A stretch of DNA of 64,000 nt from assembly GCA_905221605.1 (NCBI GenBank), contig CAJNDS010002734.1:1103090-1167089 (forward strand), given 5' to 3'. Positions 9,368 to 20,448 of the stretch are shown here, in pieces; positions within the stretch are counted from its first letter, which is position 1; each line of letters begins with the position of its first letter. The DNA is from Symbiodinium natans (Eukaryota > Sar > Dinophyceae > Suessiales > Symbiodiniaceae). The notes under the pieces are model-generated. The model had not been told where the DNA came from. It did not search any database and worked only from the letters and a program-made list of their open reading frames with translations. Made by a program: the position numbers and the translations under genes.

Positions 9368-9549
9368 TTAGAGGCACGTGGGGTGTACGAAGATGACGAA
9401 AACAAGGAAGCCCCTGATATAAGCCCCAAATAGCAGGATTCCCTGATAATAAGGAAGGTACCCCTGATTTCTTCCCTAAACCCTAAACCCTACTGTAAAC
9501 CCTAACCCTAAACCCTACACCCTAAACCCTAAACCCCAAACCCCCAGCA

Positions 9550-9672
9550 TCTTCAATGATCTCCTTTCAGCCGTTTTTGCCAGTTCCCTGGGCCGAGGAT
9601 CCGCTCTGTGCACGACGGGGTCCTGGCACAAAGAATCCCACGTACTCCTTCGCAGTACATCAGGATGAGGGC
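9550..9672 (+). CDS. Exon, hypothetical protein
   Basis: CCCCCAG acceptor after a CCCTAAA tract, then SIFNDLLSAVFASSLGRGSA and CTTGSWHKESHVLLRSTSG, ending at the long TTTAGGG tract 9668-9806. Family unknown. Confidence 0.55.
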
Positions 9673-9839
9673 TTAGGGTTTAGGGTTTAGGGGTTTAGGG
9701 GTTTAGGGTTTAGGGGTTTAGGGGTTTAGGGGTTTAGGGGTTTAGGGGTCTAGGGGTCTAGGGGTTTAGGGGTTTAGGGGTCTAGGGTTTTAGGGGTTTA
9801 GGGCCTAGCCGCGTGATCTATGCACAGAGCACTTGAGAG

Positions 9840-12324
9840 GACTACGGTTTCACAGCCGACGATTGGCCGCTGGCGGACAACGGCTTCAAGTCAAAGTTCG
9901 ACGACCCCAACGTCCAAGGCGCTCCTCTGCTTTTTGGAATGCGGGATGCTGTGGCTGTTGGCCGATGCTGTGGTAGGTTGAGAAAAGTTCCGGTCCCCAT
10001 GTGGGCACCCAATAGAGAACAGGGGCCGCCTTGTAATCAGGACCCCAAACTACCAATTGCTTAGGACCCCAAAAAGTAAAACAAAAATCTCCCCTATAAG
10101 GGTAAATACAGGGATTACTTTTTTTCATTTTTTTTGAGGTTCTTAAGCAAATAGCAGCAAAAGAGACCACATTTTTGAGAAGTGGCCGCCTGATTTGATG
10201 CTTTGCTGCTCCCCCTAACCGTCCCTTTCTGCCTGGAATGGACCGAGTGGGATGTGAAATGGCGGTAAATGGCGGGCTTCAATCCTTCAGTAGCACTAGT
10301 ATGGAATCAGGTACCAAAAAACCATACTGACTAGGGGTTTTTGTGGGTACCTAATTCCATAATCGTACTACACATGGACCCTCTGGAAAAGTACCCAATG
10401 AAGCTTTTCCCTCAAGACCTTTCAGCGACCACCGCCCCCCCCCCCCCCCCCCCAAAAGGAGTTGGTTTCAGCCCCCTAACCCCGAAACCCGAAACCCGAA
10501 GCTACTAGAATTGAAGCAGTTGGGGGCTGACGGAGAATTTCGTGGCAACCGCCGTTACTGTGCCATTCGACTGGTTCGTAAAGACTCTGCGGCCTCGAGG
10601 TGGTAGGGTTTAGGGTTTAGGGTTTAGGGTTTGGGGTTTGGGGTTTGGGGTTTGGGGTTTAGGGTTTAGGGTTTAGGGTTCAGGGTCCTTCCTTTTCCGT
10701 GGCGCCTGGTGCCCTTCAAGGCTTCATGGCCGTAAACTTCTGGCGGCCGGTGCTGCCAATGAAAGGCGAGCCCCTAGCCCTAAACCCTAAACCCTAAACC
10801 CTAAACCCTAAACCCTAAACCCTAAACCCTAAACCCTAAACCCTAAACCCTAAACCCTAAACCCTAAACCCGAACTGAGTGGGAAAAGGGAGCTTTGGGA
10901 TTTAGACTCGGGGAAGAGATGCGAAGGTTAGAGGCCATGCGAACAAGGCCAAGAGCATCTTATGAGCATGTCCGAAAATCGGGGTACTCTTTCTGGGGGT
11001 TCCTGTAATAACGTGTAGTTCTTTGGGGGGAAGGTTCCCCCACTGCAATTGTTATGACTTCTGGGTCTGACTGTAATAAGGATTAGTCTTTTGGAGTTTA
11101 TAGGGGGGGTATCCCTACTGTGGGGAAATGCCCATATGTCAACCATATTGGCCTTTGCATGTCAAATGGGACACCAGCTGTTTGTGAATGTTACCACATC
11201 TTGCCAGAAGCATCCGACAGCATCGCAGTCAATCGGGAACTTGTAGTTCAAAGTCGCCACTCTCGTTGCGAAGCGCCAGGCCCTGTGAAGAAAGCGCCGC
11301 TGGCGGTGTGTGATCCCAGAAGCGTGAAGATGGAGGCCTTTTGTGACCAAGCATGTCAACAGATCTGGTAAAGTTTGCGCAAGCGAACTGCTCGTAGCTG
11401 CATACTATCTTCCGAGCCTTTCCTGAGAAGGACGCAGTCCCCATCAACATCCGCTGGGATGAGCTGGGATATGTGAAGATGTTGGCTCTGGCTCACGATG
11501 GAGATCAGCGCTGGTACTACTACCCGGACCGGCCTCCACCAAAGCATTTCGGGTTTAGGGTTAAGTTTAGTGTTTAGGGTTTACGGGAAGTAGCGGGTCC
11601 CTAAACCCTAAGCCCTAAAGCCCTAAACCCTAAACCCAAAAGGGTGGGTAGCATGTGAGAGTCTCGGCAGGACTACGAGGGAGGTTACATGGTCCCTGAG
11701 TATGGACACGTATTTCTCTTTAAAGGGTTTAGGGTTTAGGGTTGACAGAGGGTTTAGGGTTTAGGGTTCTGAGGTATGATGAAGTAAGAAGGGGTATAGG
11801 AGGTCTCCCCCAATTCAAGGCCCATCTCTTAAGGCACCAGGCAACGACACCCTAAACCCTAAACCCCAAACCCTAAACCCTAAACCCTAAAACCTAAACC
11901 CTAAACCCTAAACCAGCCAAAGAGCAGGACATGACTGTGGACGAGGTCCTCATCTTCAAGTCGTTCCAGTACTTCAAGAGCAGCGCGGCGCTGGAATCGG
12001 GTAAGCATCGACATCCCGGTTGGCTCTCGATGTCTGTAAATCTTTGGGTTCAGGGGTTTGGGATTTTCTGGGCTTATGGGGTTTATCATACGCATCCGTA
12101 GCATCTCAGGTTTTTCAATTTCCCCCCCCCCCCCCCAAAAAAAAAAAACAAAAACAAAAAGAAGGTCCTGTTCACGTCTCACGTGTGCCAAGGCCAAGAG
12201 GGCCCTGAGCTGAACACCTGCTTCCACACGGCCTTCGAAGATCCGACGGTGCTCCGGGGTGCTCGGGTCGTTTCGGTGCTTCCCGTTCAGTTCTACGATA
12301 CAGCAGCACGCCTCGCTGACACAA
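9840..12324 (+). CDS. CmcJ/AsaB-family oxidoreductase-like gene, multi-exon
   Basis: Exons read: 10684-10765 (FMAVNFWRPVLPMKG), 11280-about 11367 (PVKKAPLAVCDPRSVKM), about 11398-11549 (ALAHDGDQRWYYYPDRPPP), 11917-12000 (MTVDEVLIFKSFQYFK), 12199-12324 (CFHTAFEDPTVL, then PVQFYD). These match in order the family blocks N-x-W-R-P, P-L-A-x-C-D-x-R-S-V, R-W-Y-Y, D-E-V-L-x-F-K and H-T-A-F-x-D-P, known from fungal and bacterial secondary-metabolite genes (annotated as CmcJ, AsaB or NvfI-like). Further exons probably belong: 9840-9977 (DYGFTADDWPLADNGFKSKF), 10509-10602 (LKQLGADGEFRGNRRYCAIR), 10881-about 11250 (split by MITE-E) and 11671-11724 (YEGGYMVPEYGHVFLFK). Some exon phases do not yet agree, so boundaries are approximate. 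Introns hold telomeric tracts, MITE-H and MITE-E. No localisation signal seen. Confidence 0.7.
10967..11138. mobile_element. MITE-E, terminal repeat CATATGGGCATTTCCCC
   Basis: CATGTCCGAAAATCGGGGTA to GGGGAAATGCCCATATG. Precise removal joins RPRASYE to STILAFACQMGHQLF in frame. Confidence 0.7.
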
Positions 12325-12332
12325 GTATCTCG

Positions 12333-12383
<51 letters not shown>

Positions 12384-12865
12384 GGTGTGTGTGTGTGTGC
12401 GTCTGCGTGTGTGCAATTCTTTGTACACAAACAAGTTGCAGACGCTGCGCGTGGCCTGCCTCGGCCCGGCCAGAAAGTCACGAAAGCTAGCTCCTTGGAG
12501 CTTGCGAGAGTTGTCGTTTGCAACCTTTCTCTTTGGTGTTCCGGTGGAGGTGGGGTACCCAACCCTAAACCCTGAACCCTAAACCCTAAACCCTCAAAGG
12601 GGCTTAGAGTTGTAAAGGCTTGAGGGCCCCTCGAGCCTCTGCTCCAGCAGGTCATGCCAACGAACCCAATCTTTACTTGCGATTTCGGCTTTTCATTCCA
12701 AAGCTGTCAAAATCAACGAACAGTGGGTTTCGGCTTGATATATATATATATATGTATTTATATATATATATACATATGCGTGTGTGCATATATGCATATA
12801 GCATATACACATATCCACATAAAGACCGTCGTCGTAGGTGCACACCTGCGTCTTGCGACCCCGGC

Positions 12866-12949
12866 CAGGCACCGGCCAATGCTGAGCCGCGGCAAAGCGC
12901 CGAGTACCGCGTGCGCGTGTGGCCGGCGTCCCAGAGGAAACCACCACAG
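12866..12949 (+). CDS. Exon, hypothetical protein
   Basis: CCGGCCAG acceptor-like site, then APANAEPRQSAEYRVRVWPA and QRKPPQ before a degenerate TTTAGGG tract. May continue the CmcJ-like gene or belong to the next one. Confidence 0.45.
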
Positions 12950-13287
12950 GTCTTAGGGTCTTGGGGTTTGGGGTATTAGGGTATTCGGGTTTATAGCACC
13001 TTGAAGGGCGAGGGATGTAGATAATGTGTGCAACTTGGTGTCTTTTTCTAGCAGAATAGAATTAAGGCCATTGTTAAGAGCATAAGACAACAAAGTTCAC
13101 GCAACATATATCTACATTTTGATATATGTATACAATCATAAATCCCTCATAGAGTCGGACGGACTAGAATATGAGCCTTCGCGAGAGAAGCGCGCGTCAC
13201 AGTTCATTCGCCACAGACCCTAAACCCCTAAACCCCTAAACCCCTAAACCCCTAAACCCCTAAACCCTAAACCCTAAACCCTAAACC

Positions 13288-14687
13288 CTTTCTGACTGCC
13301 ATGCAAGGTTCTGACACTTGTGCTGACACCGCTCGCGGGCGTGAAAAAAGTGGGGCGCGATGTGTAGGAAATCCGGAGCAGTGGCGGTATCAATCATAGC
13401 ATTCAGCTTGAGAGAGACAGGAGATGACAAGAGAGCAGGTGTCGGTCCCAAGGGCAGGGCTGGTCAGAAGATGTAGCGAAGTTGCGTTCTTCCACCGGAA
13501 TGATGAGAGATCCAAAGGTCCACTCACTTTATGTCGCCGCCGCTATCACGGCTCACAGGTGATGTCAGCCCAGCTTGACTGCGCGTCATAGGGCTGAGTG
13601 CCGTCAGGAGTGTTTTTGAATTTGAGAGTCCCGTCCACCATGCAGTGCCCATCATCTCAACAGCCCTGCAAGTGAAATTGCTCACAAAGTTCAGTTAAAA
13701 TGCGTGTCGACACGACAGGCCAGCTCCAGAATTGAGGCGTCAAGCATGAAGCATCGAGGAGCTGTAGTTCGAACTCTGATCCTGTTTCTGAAGGTTCTGT
13801 TGTTGAAAAAGGGCAAACGGCACGGTGGACGGGAAGTCGCGAATTTATTTTTGTCAGCCTGCGTGATCTCTCACCATTGCAAGAACCGGCGGCTTAGCTG
13901 CATCCGAGCCGGGAACCGTGGGTGCCCCTTACGCTTGGTAGGAAATCTGGGTGTGCCCATATCGCCCTTTAAAGGGTTATGTAGGGGGAAGGAGGACAAG
14001 GCTGCCCTAAACCCTAAACCCTAAACCCTAAACCCTAAACCCTAAACCCTAAACCCTAAACCCTAAACCCTAAACCCTAAACCCTAAACGGCACCTTCTA
14101 TTCCCGAACAACTGGTTAAGGTTCAGTCATGGCGCTCGCGGCCGCTTTATCGGACAAGACCTTGGCCAAGTTCCGACTCTTGCCATGCCGAATATAGGGA
14201 ATGATTACTAATATGGTTTTCCCTTAGGGTTTAGGGTTTAGGGTTTATGATAGTTACAAATATTAGTATCCCTTGGGGTCCCTGATCAGTACTCGTATAA
14301 TTCCCTTGGGGTCCCTTGATAATTACTAATATTATTTTCCCTTAGGATCCCTTTATTAATTATACTATGATAGCCCCCCAAACCCTATTCTGATTCTTCA
14401 GGCCCCTATATTATTTGCCTTGGAGGGAAGGGAGGCCCAACACCTCAAAACGTTTAGCGGTTGACTTGAGGGTTCATGATGAATACTGATAAGTGGCATT
14501 ATAAGTTAAAAGTACCCTAAAGAAGGTTAAAGCCATAGTTACCCTGACCTTAAACGTACTTTTGATTCCCAAGGACTGACGGACTTGTAGTCATACGCTG
14601 GCGTTCAAAGCTGTTTAACAACTTGGAGTAACTGATAGTACTTGCCAATGTGTGATTAATGAGTCTTCGGATGTTGTATTCGACCAT
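13288..14687 (-). CDS. Minus-strand multi-exon gene, unknown function
   Basis: Likely start ATG at 14687 (MVEYNIRRLINHTLASTISY), 5' exon to about 14567, then MITE-A (14465-14563) in the first intron; splicing at a GT in the flank joins STAKRFEVLGLPSLQ (14464-14419, GC donor). Further minus exons: about 14195-14117 (RNLAKVLSDKAAASAM), 13936-13875 (TVPGSDAAKPPVLAM, GTGAG donor), about 13650-13557 (CMVDGTLKFKNTPDGTQPYD, GTGAGC donor) and 13406-13288 (FHARERCQHKCQNLAW, G|GTTTAGGG donor). The spaced cysteines in the last exons suggest an extracellular module, possibly PAN/apple-like, which is inference. Confidence 0.55.
14465..14563. mobile_element. MITE-A in the first intron of the minus-strand gene
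   Basis: CTTGAGGGTTCATG to TTCCCAAG, with GA on both flanks (14463-14464, 14564-14565). Confidence 0.65.
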
Positions 14688-14799
14688 TTACCAGCTGAAT
14701 GCTGAAATGCAAAATCCGAATACACCTGCGTCACCCCTTCGGCCCCATGTGTGTCCAATACAATTCCACAAAACCAGGCATGAACAGGCGCTATAGCTA

Positions 14800-14944
14800 C
14801 ATGGGTCTATCCCGAATTTTGGGGTGCTCTTATATACCTAAAACTAGTATAATCCCCGTATATCAACCGCTCCCCCGGCCGCCGCCCCCCCCCACCCCCG
14901 CGACCAAAAAAGAAAAGGTACGGCTTTGGGGAAGTGCCCATATG
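14800..14944. mobile_element. MITE-E with poly-C expansion
   Basis: CATGGGTCTATCCCGAATTT to GGGGAAGTGCCCATATG. The right end creates a spurious MGKCPYV ORF start, seen also at 11120. Confidence 0.7.
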
Positions 14945-17368
14945 TTCATGCAGCAGATTTTTCTGCCTTGCACGGCCTTTGCCAAGGCACAAAACGTTGC
15001 GAGAGGCTCCTTACCAAGAACGAGTGCACCTTCGGTGATCGCTGTCAATACGCCCACTCCGCCGCTGGGCAGACAAATTACCGATGCGTTGACACGAGCA
15101 GGGCCCGATGGCTCTCGTTTCAGAGCGCAGGGTTTAGGGTTTAGGGTTTAGGGTTTAGGGTTTAGGGTTTAGGATTCAGGGTTTAGGGAAGTACGGATAC
15201 ATAGGAATTCCTACATGTACTTTGGCACCCCCGCCCCCACAGGATCCAGACCTCCGCCCTGTGGATATAAGTGGTAGTTGTTCAACATAAGGCCACTCAT
15301 TTACCCTACAAAAACCCCAAACCCCAAGCCCTAAACTCTAAACCCTAAACCGCCCAGCTGCGGCTGCTGCAGGTGCCACGGCGCAACCCCAAGAAGGTGG
15401 GTAGGATGGGAACAGAGTTTTTGGGGACCCAGTGAACCCTAAAATTGGGTTTGGGGTTTAGGGTTAAAGAGTTTTGGGGTTTAGGGTATCATACACGCCA
15501 GAGTGATAAAGTCCCTCTTCAGTTACGTGGGCCATTACCTCTCATATGGGGTTCTTTGAGCCTGCAAGGGTTTTGGGGAGTTTAGGGTTTAGGGTTTCGG
15601 GTTTAGGGCTGTGTTGAAGAAAGCTTGGGGTTCAGCGTGCGGGGGTTTCGCCGCCTGCCGGCTTGAGAACAGAGAGGAGAAGGGAGAGAGAACTGCACTT
15701 TGCGCCTGATCCCAGTACCTTATATCATGGAAGCCCATGCCCCCCCCCCCCCCCCCCCAAAAAAAAAAATCTTCGGTTCTTAGGGGTACCCACCCTAAAC
15801 CCTATACCCTATACTCTAAAACCCTAAACCCTAAACCCCCTTTTCGAGGGGAGGTTGGGGCGAGGTCCGCTATGCTCCAGAGATGTGCTCTTCGCCTGGG
15901 AGTTGCCGCTTCGGGGATGACTGCCTACAGGCCGGGAAACCCTAAACCCCAAACCCCAAACCCCAAACCCCAAACCCCAAACCCCAAACGCGTACCCACA
16001 CAGGCCAACGTCAAGCCAGCTACAGCCTCGCTGGCTTCTGAGTTAGCAGCGAAGCCACGAAAGAAGGGTTTGGGGTTTAGGGTTCAGGGTCCCCCCCCTG
16101 CAAGGCGCACACCCTGGAGGAGTGACATGTTGGGACGACGCGGCAATGGGCGCTGTAGGGAATACGGTGCTTGGAGCAGGGCACTGTCGAGTTAAACCCT
16201 AAACCCTAAACCCTAAACCCTAAACCCTAAACCCTAAACCCTAAACCCTAAACCCTAAACCCTAAACCCAGCCTGAGTTGAGTGGCTGCTGAGCCGATGG
16301 CTTCGGAGCCCACCCTGAAGAGGAGCAGCTGTACCACCCTGCCGTCTACCGCACCCGGCTTTGCCCGGCGTCTCCGCAGCTTGGCTTTGAAAGTATAACA
16401 TTAGGTTTAGGGTTTAGGGTTTAGAGTTTCAAAATAGGGGGACCCCTACAATAGACCCCGAATAGTAGGATTCCTTTGTAACAAGGCCCCAATAAGGTAC
16501 CCCCAATCTCGGAAACCCCCATACTAGGAGTACTATAATAAGATAGGAGTACAATAATGTAGCAAGTGTAGGAACTTGGGCGGGTGGTTTGCAGTGAGAT
16601 CAGATGAGAGAAGTTTGCACAGGGAGACCGAAGCATCCATTAAGCCTGCCCCCAGGCTCCCCTTAGCATCCCCAGAAGCAAGCACTCTGCTGTGCGTAAA
16701 GTCCAGGGTATCAGGGTATGAGGACATTATGGTTTAGGGTATTAGGGTATTGTGGGCATTGGGGTATTAGGGTTTAGGGTTGTAGGGTATTAGGGGACAG
16801 GGGTATTCGTATTAGGGTTTAGGGTTGCAGGGTTTAGGGTTTGGTGTCAGCGTGTGCTTGAAATGTATTCGACATCGTATCAGAGAATGGTGAGTCGAGG
16901 TGCTCAGTGTACTATTGCCCGCATGCCCACTCGACGGACGAGCTCCGTGACGGCCGCGACGGTGATGGATTGGTTGGCGACGTTGCTCGCCAAAACCCGA
17001 GAACCCCATAAAAGCCCTTAAACCCCCCTGCAAACCCCCGAAAACCCCCTGAAGCGTTCCTATCAACACTAAAGCCCTAGCATGGTGAGGAGGAGACAAG
17101 ACCTCAATGAAAACACACTGGCCATCCTCCTCGCCCTATGAGCTGCCAAACCCCAAACGCTGTAAACTCTCTTAAGCCTACAAACCCTACAGACCCTACA
17201 AACTCTGCAAAAACCTATAAACCCTCAAACCCTAAGCCCTAAACCCTAAACCCTAAACCCTAAACACCCCCTAAGCCCCAAGCCCAGGAGTTTCAGCCAC
17301 CCGCTGCTCCGGTGCCGGCGATGGCCCCCCCAAGCTGGGGGCCTTCCGGGCCCTTCGAGCCTGGGATG
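14945..17368 (+). CDS. CCCH zinc-finger protein gene, multi-exon
   Basis: Exon about 14945-15126 carries a full C-x8-C-x5-C-x3-H finger (CERLLTKNECTFGDRCQYAH). Then come the 39-nt exon 15358-15396 (LRLLQVPRRNPKK, GTGGGT donor), about 15855-15930 (MCSSPGSCRFGDDC, a second partial finger), 16003-16067 (ANVKPATASLASELAAKPRK), about 16285-16390 (EEEQLYHPAVYRTRLC, the linker type seen in plant and protist tandem CCCH proteins), 16900-17000 (CSVYYCPHAHSTDELRD) and 17288-17368 (proline-rich, GTGAGC donor). Such proteins usually bind RNA in cytoplasm or nucleus. The second finger loses its histidine at an exon edge, presumably completed by splicing. Introns hold MITE-E, telomeric tracts and poly-C. 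Confidence 0.7.
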
Positions 17369-17571
17369 GTGAGCACGACGGACCGGGTTTGGGGACTTGG
17401 GGATTTGGGGATTTGGGGATTTGGGGTTTAGGGTTTAGGGTTTAGGGTTTAGGGTTTAGGGTTTAGGGGTATTTGTCAGGGTTGGGAGGTCGGGGTAGAT
17501 CGTACAGGTTAGTTTCTTGGGCCATGTACAACAGGCTCTTATATATGTAGGGCCTGTGGGAGCAGAGGAGT

Positions 17572-17874
17572 CGCTTTGCAGGACACGAGGCGCGGCTGGT
17601 GGGCGGCCGGGGAGCTGAAGGACCTGCACCTTAGTTGTAGAGAAGGGAAACCGTTAACCGTTTTTTGGGGGTAATATAATCCCTTTATACCTTTAATTTT
17701 TTTGGGGGGTAATATAATCCCCTTATAATCCCAAAGGTGAACCTTTAGTTCCCCCTGGGTACTGGACAGCTAAGGTACGTCAGGAACTCGGGTGAGGCCT
17801 CGGCTGCACACTGGCGTCGGCAGAGTCGAGACTGCTGGTAGCAGAGCGTCCTCAGCAGAAGTCCCAGCCTTCCA
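17572..17874 (+). CDS. Exon split by a MITE-D element
   Basis: TTTGCAG acceptor, DTRRGWWAAGELKDLH, then MITE-D (17630-17774) flanked by GCAC and GTAC. Precise removal continues as YVRNSGEASAAHWRR; another frame (TLASAESRLLVAERPQQ) is also open to 17874. This MITE copy has mutated internal GT and AG sites. Confidence 0.45.
17630..17774. mobile_element. MITE-D with inner duplication
   Basis: GGGGGTAATATAATCCC occurs twice, making it longer; inner GT and AG are mutated. Confidence 0.75.
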
Positions 17875-18010
17875 CCCTAAACCCTGAAATCCCCAAAAGC
17901 CCTTAAACCCGAAACCCCAAAACCCCCTAAACCCTAAATCCCAAACCCCCTGAACCCTGAACCCGAAATCCCCAAAGCCCCAAAAACCCTAAGCCCGCGA
18001 GCCGTTGCAG

Positions 18011-18131
18011 GTGCCGGCCTACCAGTCCTACGGGCACGAGCTCTGTGGCGGCCTGGTGCGGCCCGCGAAGTACATGCCCACCCCGGACACGGAGCTCCCG
18101 TGCTTCGCCAAGCTCCTCCCAACATCCAGGA
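18011..18131 (+). CDS. Exon, hypothetical protein
   Basis: GTTGCAG acceptor, then VPAYQSYGHELCGGLVRPAK and YMPTPDTELPCFAKLLPT; possible GA donor at CCAG|GACTGT before a TTTAGGG tract. Very protein-like; could be a downstream exon of the CCCH gene. Confidence 0.6.
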
Positions 18132-18342
18132 CTGTCATAGGGTTTAGGGGTTAAAGTTCAGGATTTAGGATTTAGGGTTTAGGGTTGATTCAGGATTAGG
18201 CTTTAGGGTTTTGGATTTAGGGTTTAGGGTTGATCTAGGATTTAGGGCTTAGGGTTGAGGGATGAGTCCTATAGGCTTCAGGGTCCAAGCCTGACCATGA
18301 CCCATCACACAGGGCCTCAGCGCCCTTGTTGAGTTTTTTTGG

Positions 18343-18415
18343 CTCCGAGGAGCGAGAGCCAGTTGGCCAATCGCGTGGTCAAGGACCTGAGGCGGCTGGA
18401 GCTGAAGAGCTGCAA
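18343..18415 (+). CDS. Exon, hypothetical protein
   Basis: Frame SESQLANRVVKDLRRLELKS then CKFCPT, with a CxxC pair. Position between TTTAGGG tract and AT-rich DNA; splice sites not certain. Confidence 0.45.
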
Positions 18416-18535
18416 ATTTTGCCCAACTGTCATCATGCTCTACTTAGTAGATTGCAGTTCGTATATTAGTGTATTAGCACATTGGTATATTCGTATATTT
18501 GTATAGCAGTAACTAAACACATCTTATTGAAACTA

Positions 18536-18657
18536 CTTGAAGGTTCATGGGTAGTTAGAAGTGGGGTTATTCAAGTAGGGTAACTATAGTTATAACTGGC
18601 TATAACCTTATTTAGGGTACGTATAACCCTACTTCTAACTACCCATGAACCTCCAAG
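18536..18657. mobile_element. MITE-A, well conserved
   Basis: CTTGAAGGTTCATGGGTAGT to CTACCCATGAACCTCCAAG; contains GGCTATAACCTTATTTAGGG. Confidence 0.8.
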
Positions 18658-18940
18658 TCGTGTGTGTCTCATCACTGCCTTTGTCGCGCGCCGAGCTTGG
18701 GTGTGGCAGACTTTCCGCGCTTGAAGGTTCATGGGTAACCATATGCGGGGTTCTAAGAGGGTAACTGTAGAATTAGAACTGGCTATACCCTTTTTTAGGG
18801 TCCTTATAGCCCTACATACTCATAGCTACCAAGTATCTTTCCGTTCACCAGAAGTCAGGCGCTGGCTGAACAAGTGCCCTGCGCTGCTGCCTTCACCGCT
18901 GTTTCTGCGGCGCACTGTGGCAGGGGGCCCAAGTCCCTGA
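18658..18940 (+). CDS. Coding segment between and after two MITE-A copies
   Basis: Starts at the AAG end of MITE-A (18536-18657), is interrupted by a second MITE-A (18720-18833), and continues as FRSPEVRRWLNKCPALLPSP to TGA at 18938-18940. The GT inside the second element's terminal repeat joins SLPLSRAELGCGRLSALE to it in frame. Alternative frames are open. Confidence 0.45.
18720..18833. mobile_element. MITE-A, right end eroded
   Basis: CTTGAAGGTTCATGGGTAAC to CATAGCTACCAAG, 62 bp after the previous copy. Confidence 0.65.
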
Positions 18941-18945
18941 GCCTT

Positions 18946-19445
18946 GAACCCCTAACCCCTATGTAAGCCCCAAAACCCCCCCTGAAAACCCTGCATAAAG
19001 CCTGAAGAAACCCTATGTAAGCCCTAAAACCCCCCCTACACCCTGTAGGCTAAGCCCGGTTCCTGTGCATTCCCTAGAAACCCTGTATGTACCCTGTGTA
19101 AACCCTAAACCCCCCCCCCCCTGAACCCTAAGCCCCACGAAGCCCTGTTCCCCTGTGCATTCCCTAGTAACCCTGTTTTCCCACACTTCGCCATGAACAG
19201 GAGAGCTGAACCATCCCTGCTACTAAACCTTGAACCCCTAAAACCTGGTAATAAACCCTATCAGCCCTAAAAACCCTACAAACCCTATAAACCCTGTAAG
19301 CCCTAAACCCCTACAAACCCTGCGTAAAGCAAGGAAACCCTATTAAAACCCTACATAAAACCATCCTAGAAACCCCCTAAAAATCCCTACCGCAGCCCCT
19401 AAACCCTAAACCCTAAACCCTAAACCCTAAACCCTAAACCCTAAA
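18946..19445. repeat. Long degenerate CCCTAAA-derived block
   Basis: About 500 bp of drifted units (CCCTGTAAG, CCCTATAAA, CCCCCTGAA) ending in perfect CCCTAAA just before the exon at 19449. No other content. Confidence 0.85.
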
Positions 19446-19448
19446 CCC

Positions 19449-19553
19449 CGAAGGCCACCACGGCCCTGGCGCTGCCTCCGCACTTCCGTGTCTTGGGGAA
19501 GACCTTGGAGACCCTCTCGGGAGGAGCCGCGCGCCTCGCTGGTTGCCCCGCGT
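19449..19553 (+). CDS. 3'-terminal exon, hypothetical protein
   Basis: Follows a CCCTAAA tract and GAAG acceptor-like site: KATTALALPPHFRVLGKTLE then TLSGGAARLAGCPA and TGA. Probably the C-terminus of the gene whose exons lie upstream (perhaps from 17.3 or 18.0 kb). Confidence 0.55.
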
Positions 19554-19574
19554 GAGCTTCGGGGCCTAGGGTAG

Positions 19575-20060
19575 GTAGGGGGGGGGGGGGTTTAGGGTTT
19601 AGGGGGTATAAAGGGGTTTGTAGGGTTTGTAAGTGGGGTTTAGAGGGGGGTTGGAGTTTGAGGTTTTGGGGTTTTTGGAGTTTGAGGCCTTTGGGTTTAG
19701 AGTGGGGTTTAGAGGGGGCTTGGAGGTTAAGGGTTTAGGGGTTTAGAGGCGGTTAAGAGATTGAGGGTTTTTGGGGCTTAGGGCAGTTTGGAGTTTCAGG
19801 GCTTCGGGGATCAGAGGGTGCTTACGGGGGTGGTGGGAGCCCCAAACCCTAAACCTTAAACTGCTGGAGTTTGGGGGGTTACAAACTTTTGGGATCTGCA
19901 GGGATTTATCGAAGGCAGGGGCGGGGCCCGCTCTTGACAGTTTGCTTGCGGTTTTTGTGTTTAGGTTTTAGGGTTGAGGGCTTAGGGCTACTTTGGCTTT
20001 GGGGTTTAATGGTTTGCCTTAACCCAAGCATTTGTTTTGTATGCTACCTCGGAATCCTAT
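19575..20060. repeat. Degenerate TTTAGGG-derived block
   Basis: Drifted units (GGTTTAGAGGGG, GGAGTTTGAGG) following the 19449-19553 exon. ORFs here (19771-20062) are repeat shadows. Confidence 0.8.
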
Positions 20061-20448
20061 AAGGGGCTGTTTATAGTAATCGCCTAGAAAGAAGTAGCTT
20101 GGGCTGACCATTACCCTAAGCCCTAAACCCTAGACCCTAGACCCTAGACCCTAAACCCTAAACCCTAAACCCTAAACCCTAAACCCTAAACCCTAAACCC
20201 TAAACCCTAAACCCTCGCTCGGGTTCTTAAGGGAGGGTGTACCGAGTCAAGGGACTGAGAGAGGGACCTTAGGGGTTATTTGGGGGTTGTGTAGGGGCTA
20301 CTTAGGTATTTCACCCCTAAGGTATAAAGAGGGGCCAAAAAGGGGAATATGATGAAGGGTCCCTTCTAGGGGTCCCTCCTTGCCCTAAACCCTAAACCCT
20401 CTAAACCCTAAACCCTAACCCTAAACCCTAAACCCTAAACCGAGTCAG

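Noticed and set aside
11120-11160. Start of a protein beginning MGKCPYV, seen twice (11120 and 14926)
   Set aside because: Both starts lie in the right terminal repeat of MITE-E; the real exons begin after it.
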